This document shows, one piece after another, positions 57,610 through 64,000 of a DNA stretch of 64,000 nt. The stretch's first letter is position 1; each line of letters opens with the position of its first letter. Source of the stretch: Gymnogyps californianus (lineage: Eukaryota; Chordata; Aves; Accipitriformes; Cathartidae); the NCBI RefSeq assembly GCF_018139145.2, contig NC_059478.1, positions 24,707,001 through 24,771,000 of the forward strand. Reading direction: 5' to 3'. The notes under the pieces are model-generated. The model was given only the letters and a program-made list of their open reading frames with translations. It was not told the DNA's origin and did not search any database. The position numbers and the translations under genes are program-made.

Positions 57610-58000
57610 AGTCCTTCACTGGGCTCTGCCAGATGGATGCAATTTGCATAATATCACCAGCGGAGGCTGGCAGATCAACTGGGGTCAGGCTCTGACATCT
57701 CCAGCACAGTCTATCTCCAAGTGCTAATTTGGACTGCATTGATCTCTCTTTCTGATTTCTTTGTCATTTACGTCTGCAACGGTTTGACAGGAGATACAGA
57801 GACAGACAAGGGGGGAAAAGAAGGGGAGGGGGGGGGGAGAAGAGGAGAGAAACAAAGATTGTAGTTACAGATGTCTTTAAGGGAAAAAACAGATTAATCC
57901 AAGGACTCCTCTGAGGGTCGCAGCTTTGAAACATCCTAATTATCCTATTCTTAAGAATTCCTGTACAGACTTAGAGGGGGGTCTTGTCAGGGAACTCAGG
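57610..58000. other. Conserved-element-like island with POU octamer
   Basis: ATTTGCAT lies at 57642-57649. Also present are 'aaaaaacagattaatccaag' and 'aacatcctaattatcctatt'. A G-rich tract lies at 57809-57839. Candidate enhancer. Confidence 0.45.
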
Positions 58001-60114
58001 GGAATGGAAACTTGTTAAATTGCGGTGGAGTCTCTCCGGCTGGTGGCTACCCCTTCCCCTCCTGCACCTTGCAATCGTTTCTCATTAGGTGAAGCGGGAG
58101 GCAGCTTTAAACCGAACGTCCCTCGCTGACACAGCCTTCCCTCCGTACCTCTGCCACCACTCTCGTAAAGGCAGATCTTTGGTAAAACTTGGGCAGGAGT
58201 CTCTCCTCCTCGCAGAGGGGGATCACGGTGCTTACAGCCACCAGCCCCGCGCTGCCCAGGGAGGCCAGAGTCGGGACAACATGGATGCCCGAACCCTGGA
58301 GACAAGGGCTAACCCAAGAGGGACAGCAGCATCCTTGTGATCCCCCGGCATGCAGGTGTGGAAGGGCAGGTTTGGGGACACATTGCTGTTGCAGGACAGC
58401 ATAACATTAAAAGACACCTTCCACTAGAGTCTGCTGCAGAGCAGGGCAGGCAATCTGTGCTCTTAATTGAGATGTTTATGTTCATTAACAGGAAACTCTT
58501 CCCCTCCTCACAGGTAAGGGAAGACGTGCTACCATTTAGCCTCGTCTGGGACACATTGCAGAGAGACACCAAGGCACCAAAAGAATCCATGGGGAAATCA
58601 AAATGTCACTCGGTGTTTTACGTCGCTACTTTCTACAGAAAAAGCTCTCTAGAAAGTTAATGATCTTCCAAGGCCTCTCACCTAACGCATGTCTCACTGT
58701 GTCGGAGGATGCATCACAGTGCATGGGAAGTGCTGCTTGTTACAGGGGCAGGAGAACAAGTGCTAGCAAAGATGTTTTACCTGCCCAGCACAACATGGGA
58801 CAGGGCTTGGTCAGTGCAAGGGTTGTTCCAGCAGTGTGCATGTGGGATATTTTGCAAGGGTCAGCCACGGGACTGGACAAATAGCCAACAGCGGGATAGG
58901 TCCGAGGCACTGCAAAGGTCTCTCTAGTACAGATCAGTTCACATCTGCACGCTCCTGGGTTTGGGACTGGCTGACTGGTAAGACAGAGCACACATAATAC
59001 AAACCATCAGCCTCTCCCCATGCTCCCAGTATGCCAACAACAGTTCAGAGTGATATGAAAAACATTTAAGAGGTTTCTCATCTGTCACTGGGATTGGGCC
59101 AGGTGTTAGGCTGCGGATCACAGCTGGCCTGCGAGGGAGGGAAGGACAGCAGATCTGCTCTTCTCGCCAAGGGAGACAGTCTCCACCGCTGGTCCTAAAA
59201 CCAGAAGCCAGAGGAAGCGGGGTACAGCAGCAGCCATGCCAAAGGGCAGCTCCAGGATGACGGCAGCACTGTCCTGCTGGGGGTCAGCCAGGTCTGATGC
59301 TTGAGACAGACCTGCCCTGACCGCAGCTGTGCCTCCCAGGCACTGTGGCACAGCAAACAGCAAATAATCCAGATATCCCTCTTAAATCTTCAGTCTGACA
59401 CCGGTGCTGCAAACGTAACTGCTTCCAACCAGAAGAGAGGGGCTCACGCCTGCCTTCCGCACATCCCGAGCGAGCGGGCACTGCCGCTGCCTGCCCCGGG
59501 GCTGCGAGGAGTACACGGTGCCACCCCAACTTTTCTCAGGCAGCCGAAGCCCCGCAGCCCATCTCACCCTCCCCTCCAAAGGCGGCTCCCTCCAGGGACC
59601 ACGAGCCCTCAGGCAAGGGGCAAGGTGTGACGAACCCCTCACACCCCCCCGGCAGGCAGCGGGGTCGGGCGAGCGCGCGTGCCCCCACCCCAGCAGGCGC
59701 ACGACCAACTTTCGGCAGGGTAGGACGGAGGGGTGAGTGCAGTCAACACAAACACTCAATCATCCTTCCTTTCTTTCTTCTGTGCCTCCTTTGTTAACTG
59801 CAGGAAACAGCTGAAAGACCTTGAGTTTCCCATTGTAGCGTGTATGGGAACAGAGCTGCAGTGATCAGAACATACCCCCCGCTGCTCCTGGGGAAAAAGG
59901 GAGAGCAGAATCCTTTCTAAAAAGGGTTTACGATTAGAAGAGTGTTCTGTCACTCTGGCGCACAGTAATCCACTGCGCCACCAAGTCCCTTCAGAGAGAT
60001 GTCGAAAACTTAAATGACTGAAAGCAAAAGAGCCCCAGCTCAGGTTCCCAGGCAGCCAGACATCCTAATTATCTTTAGATCCACTCCCACATGGAGGGGA
60101 GAGAGCACACAAGA

Positions 60115-60171
60115 GTAAAAAAAAAAAAATAAAGGAAAAGAAAAGAAAAAGAAAGAGGGGGGAAAAAAAAG
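60115..60171 (+). repeat. Purine-rich tract
   Basis: A/G-rich with a single T, composed of AAAAG-like units. Simple sequence. Confidence 0.85.
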
Positions 60172-60245
60172 ACTGTCACATTGCTTTTTTCTTTTTTTAA
60201 AAGCTTGTCTCCGCTCACTGCTTTTCCAGCTGTGACACCTCTCAC

Positions 60246-60305
60246 GGTAGTTAATTAGAATCATGTCACCGCGTTAATGTGCTCTGACTGGACTCTGACA
60301 GACGC
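60246..60305. repeat. Duplicated element B, copy 1 (60 bp)
   Basis: Identical to 61523-61582 at 54 of 60 positions, same orientation. The first 17 and last 21 bases are exact. The six differences cluster in the middle. Confidence 0.95.
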
Positions 60306-60539
60306 GCGTCCTCTAACCGGCCGCCCTGGCTGGCCCTCCCTCCCCACCCTCCTCGGGGATGCGGGGCTCGGTGCTCGTGGCGGGACCCCTCGCCACCCGC
60401 CTGCCGCCCTCTCCCCGCGCCCGTGGTCCAGCGAGTGCCCCGGCATGGCTGGGCCGGTCTCTGCACCCTGCCTCCCTGGGTGCCGGGACATGCTGCCCGG
60501 CTGCGACACCCGGCACGCAGCTGCTCCACCTGTTCTGGA

Positions 60540-60650
60540 TCCGCCTGACCTTTACAAGCGCTAATTCAAAATGACACTGCTCATTTGATGACATTTCTGT
60601 TGATTTTTACTTAAGTCTCTTTTAATTATTTAACTCGGAGTCTTTCCCCT
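60540..60650. other. Short conserved-element-like island
   Basis: 'acaagcgctaattcaaaatg' and 'gtctcttttaattatttaac'. Candidate enhancer between the two copies of element B. Confidence 0.4.
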
Positions 60651-61519
60651 TCTGCCTTGGGCTGGAGCTGCTGTGTGTGGGGCAGTAGCCCCGAGGCAGC
60701 CCCGTGCCCTGCTCCGCAGCAGTGAGCCCCGTGTTCGGCTCTCGCTCTCGGCATACCCTGGCATAAGGATGGTGCGGTGCAAACGGCACTGCCCCCGGGC
60801 ACGGCACCAGCTGTGTGCCACCTCTGCTGAGAAATGAAGAGCCAAAGAATGGGGTTTGCCTGCTCCGGGGGAGCATGGGGTTCTCCAAGGCTTCTCCCAT
60901 CCCCTGGGAGGGACGGGGAGGGTGGGTCCAGCTCTGCCAGCCAGGGCCATGTGGGCTGGGATGGAAAGCGGTGAAAAAAACGGAGGGGAGTTTCACAAAA
61001 TGCTGTCCCTGTCCCCTTGTTCCCCCTGCCCCGCTGCAGAGGAGGCAGGTGGGCACCAAGGCTGACCGGGGATCCCACAGATGCTGGGGGGCTGCAGGCT
61101 TCCTTGCACCCCCAGGAGAGCCAGGAAAACTAAAGAGAGGAAAGGAAAGCAGGGAAGAATGAGAGGAGGCTCAAATAAAGCCAGCAAGCTCCCAGGACCG
61201 CAAGCTGCCAGGACCACATGCTCCCCAGCACCTTGCAGGGCGAGGCAAAGCCTCATCAGCCCCTGCCAAGCTCCCGGGGGGAGAGTCGGCGCTGACAGCC
61301 AAAGGCACCCATTACGGCGGGCAGCCCGCCGCCTGCCACCGCACTTAGCGAGCACGGCCCTCGCCGCCCTCTCCTTCAATGTCAGCACAGAGAGCAGCCC
61401 AGCGCTGCCAGGACATGAGCAGGCAGAGCAGGCAGAGCGATGTGGGGAGAGGGACGGTTCTGCTGGGCAGGAGGCACCCCCGGCAGGCGCTGGCCCGGCT
61501 CCCCGCAGTGGTGGCAGCT

Positions 61520-61850
61520 CGAGGTAGTTAATTAGAATCGTGTCACTAAGTAAATGCGCTCTGACTGGACTCTGACAGACGCTCACCTATGACACCAGGG
61601 GCCAGGAGACAATCCACATCAAACTACTGCAGTGTGACCCTTTTAACACGAAGAGTAAACTCACTGCACATCGAGTTGAAGCTCATTAAAACTGTCTACT
61701 CTGCGAGCATCCCATTAACCTCACTGTTAAAAACACGCAATTCCTCTTCTTCTTTCCGAGGCCTAATTAATGCTCTGGATCAGGAACAATATCACACCCT
61801 AACCTTCCAAGATTTCCAATCAGTAAATGAAAAGAGAGAGATGGAGCCGG
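61520..61850. other. Conserved-element-like island with duplicated element B, copy 2
   Basis: Element B copy 2 is followed by 'gttgaagctcattaaaactg', 'tcccattaacctcactgtta' and 'gaggcctaattaatgctctg'. Strong enhancer-like composition. Confidence 0.5.
61523..61582. repeat. Duplicated element B, copy 2 (60 bp)
   Basis: The second copy, 1277 bp downstream of the first. Flanking sequences are not obviously similar, so only this core is shared. Confidence 0.95.
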
Positions 61851-62179
61851 GAAGGTATGGTGGCTTGCTGGGTCGCTCGCCGCATGGGCTGCTGACCTGC
61901 CCAGGCAGGTAGGGCTTTTCCATTTGGCACGGCAGAGATCCCCACGGAGGGAGCACGGCACAGCCCTGGCCAGGGGGACTGTGGCACAGGGAAGACGGTG
62001 AAGCCCCGCGCAGAGGCTCACAGCTCACAGGATTACGCCAGCTGGTGTAAAACAGCCCAGCGAGGGCATCGTGTCAAGACAGGCGCTACTATGGGACCAG
62101 ATCTCCTGGTCGCCTGGGATGGGTACTGCGGGTTCACTAGCAAGAGACACAGCAGCCTGGTTACCCTCTCTTCCCAAAA

Positions 62180-63170
62180 AAGCAAAAAAAACTCAAATCA
62201 GACATTTAGAACTAAATCTAAAATAATAATAATAATCTGTGTGCTAAAGCCTAAACTTTAAAGATTCAATTAAATTTAATTAGATTCAAAAAAGACCAGT
62301 AGCAAGGGGTAAGATCATGTTTTAAAGACAGTCAATGCACTGGAGGTGGAAGCAGAGCTGACAAATGAGAAACAAACTTTCCCAGCAGCAGCAGCTACTT
62401 CTGCAGATTTGGAAACTTCTTCCTTTTTTCGGTGTATTTTCAGTTCAGTAACTGGCTTGTTCAGAGCTGAGAAACAACAAAGGACTGAAAAAAAAAAAAG
62501 GTGTGCCTTTTATCTTTTCCATAATCAGGGAAACAAACAAACCAGCAAACAAAGGTGGGAGAAGATGAGATGTACTAATTCTAAAATCTTGAAAGGGTGG
62601 TTTCCAGAAACACTCCTTCAACTCACCGATCACTTCTTGCTTTGGTTTCATGCACCAAGTGTTTTTAACTAGACAGTATTTTGAAATTTACTTTTCCTTC
62701 TGTATTGAGCACATGCAAGGGAAACAGGATTTTACTAATAAAATCAATTCAAACTACTGCTGGGGTACTTTAGCATGGCATTCCAATTTTCCTCCAAAAG
62801 AGTAATCATGAGTAATAATTTAATCACCACCTCTTTAAGAACAAATAGTAATTCACCATTTTCCTAATGTAACAAATCTCTAAAAACTAAGACTAAAGGT
62901 ATATTATGTTACAAAATCGATCAAAATAAATGTAGCAAAAATAGAATATTTGATGAATAAAAGAATAACCAGATTTAACAACTGGGCAGTGGTAAGGAGA
63001 GCTGCACTTGGTTTGATAGGTGCTGGTCAGTAAAACTTGAACATTTTTCAGGGAAACAGGTAAAAAATAAAAAAGGCAAAAATAGAATAAAATCAATTAC
63101 TGAATCCAGGTGATCTGCTGGCTGATTTAAATCACAACTAAATCCTGGGATGTTAATCCTTCAGATTTAT
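62180..63170. other. AT-rich stretch, 1 kb
   Basis: More uniformly AT-rich than the islands above, with A runs and an AAT trinucleotide run near 62222-62235. It contains 'attcaattaaatttaattag' (62264-62283). It may be ordinary AT-rich intron with a conserved part near 62240-62300. No gene was recognised. Confidence 0.4.
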
Positions 63171-64000
63171 ATCAGTCTCTGAAACTCAGCAGAGAGACCC
63201 CAACACAAGAACCCAGCTCCCCTGGTGTGGAGCCTGTGAACGCTGGTCTTTGCGTGACGAGTGCCAAGACCCCCATTACAAGCTGCAGCTCATTTTTGGC
63301 AAGCAGCATCTCAAACACATGTTTTAAGAACGGCAACGTGCACACATCTGTAAGATGAGTAACTTCTTGGCAAGACTCAACTTCAGTTTGTTGAGGGCCA
63401 AGAAAACACCAGACAAGAAGAAGTTCCTCACCCCAAGATCCTACAGCCCACACTAGAGCTGACACACATTTAATCCATGTTCAAAGAGAGATGGAAGCTG
63501 CAGAAGAAAGTCCTCTCCAGTCCTCAGGGCCACATTCAGCCCAGAGGGAATCCTTGGAGCTGAAATACCAACCCGAGAAAAGGCATGAAAGAACAGGTTT
63601 CACTCCCCTTTTGCTCCTTTCCTACTTCCCAAGGATTTCGTGCATCCTCACTCTCTGGAGCAGGACTTTCCTACCTCCTTATTCTGCCCAGCACTTCTCA
63701 GCAAGCTGAAATATTGACATTTCCCCCCTTCCTTTACCTTTTCCCTCCCAAGAAAACAACTGCACCAGACCTGCACCCATCCCACCCCAAGGCAGCTGTA
63801 TTTGCAGTGTATGCAAATACACTTTGGTGTATTTGGTGACACAAACCACTTTTCTAACCCCTCAACAAGATTTTCAGCTCACTCGCTCGCAAGTAGAAAC
63901 CAGACGAAAGCTAGAACGTGAGCTCTGTTCAGCAACTTGCTGTATGCGCAGCCATATGTCCCAGGGGATGTGGTGAGACTCCACCGTGCTCCACCACGAG
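63171..64000. other. Intronic sequence without recognised features
   Basis: A 97-codon open frame on the - strand (63465-63172) has no recognised domain or splice support. Otherwise ordinary sequence. Confidence 0.5.

Larger units (their letters stand above)
60040..60320. other. Conserved-element-like island with duplicated element B, copy 1
   Basis: It contains 'catcctaattatctttagat', a purine tract (60115-60171), and element B copy 1 at 60246-60305. Element B has a GTTAATTAG homeodomain core, TGTCA and TGACAG (MEIS/TGIF-like) cores. Candidate enhancer. Confidence 0.5.
29373..64000 (-). other. ERI3 last intron (continues beyond window)
   Basis: I looked for - strand exons encoding the upstream ERI3 motifs (LDFEATC, CGDWDLK, QWINLKKAY, LSLQHIGRPHSG) and found none, so this whole stretch is inferred to be one intron. 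Its GC-rich blocks (about 31.0-32.2, 35.4-36.2, 37.4-38.4, 38.7-39.8, 41.1-41.9, 42.2-42.9, 43.4-44.0, 48.7-49.3, 49.5-50.3, 53.1-54.1, 54.8-56.3, 58.7-59.9 and 60.7-61.5 kb) show no gene or recognisable repeat. The AT-rich islands between them are listed separately. Intronic position is inference; gene order and orientation support it. Confidence 0.65.

Noticed and set aside
63172..63465. A 97-codon - strand open frame with protein-like composition
   Set aside because: No recognised homology, splice context or promoter. Frames of this length are expected by chance in 64 kb.
1..64000. CR1 LINE, LTR or other intact transposons, tRNA and snoRNA genes, CRISPR arrays
   Set aside because: I looked for the usual CR1 3' tail motif, tRNA boxes and paired C/D boxes by eye and saw none that were convincing. 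A RepeatMasker and Infernal run would be decisive.

Overview
This is vertebrate genomic DNA, most likely from a bird or another sauropsid. Genes are split into short exons with GT-AG introns. Recognisable transposons are nearly absent. GC-rich, fast-evolving-looking stretches alternate with AT-rich islands typical of conserved non-coding sequence. Two genes are certain from translated exons: DMAP1 on the + strand and ERI3 on the - strand, arranged tail to tail as in other amniotes. The bird call is an inference from low repeat content, base composition and gene order; no diagnostic lineage-specific repeat was recognised.

Layout. Positions 1-25852 hold the 3' part of DMAP1: seven coding exons giving 333 residues from 'TVQVPVYSEQEY' to the C-terminal 'VKKVKKL'. 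The roughly 130 N-terminal residues and the promoter lie upstream of the window. One intron is 12.1 kb and another 5.1 kb, and both carry AT-rich, conserved-looking islands. The DMAP1 3'UTR probably ends near 26.26 kb. A 1.5 kb intergenic stretch follows. On the - strand, the ERI3 3'UTR (about 29289 down to 27.78 kb) and the last ERI3 coding exon (29372-29290) come next.

The remaining 34.6 kb (29373-64000) contains no further ERI3 exon that I could find. It is best read as the last intron of ERI3. It alternates between GC-rich low-information blocks and more than 30 AT-rich islands rich in TAATTA, ATTA, octamer (ATTTGCAT) and TGACAG/TGTCA cores. This looks like a genomic regulatory block: enhancers of a developmental gene lodged in the introns of two housekeeping bystanders. 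The target gene is not in the window.

The most unusual items are these: a pair of 60-bp elements 1.28 kb apart, 54/60 identical (60246 and 61523); a second, shorter duplicated element (54711 and 57140); a perfect 37-bp inverted repeat with a 5-nt loop just upstream of the last ERI3 exon (29453-29531); and a possible unannotated - strand exon at 39834-39922. Nothing here is a prokaryotic-style system. No CRISPR array, tRNA, rRNA or intact mobile element was seen.
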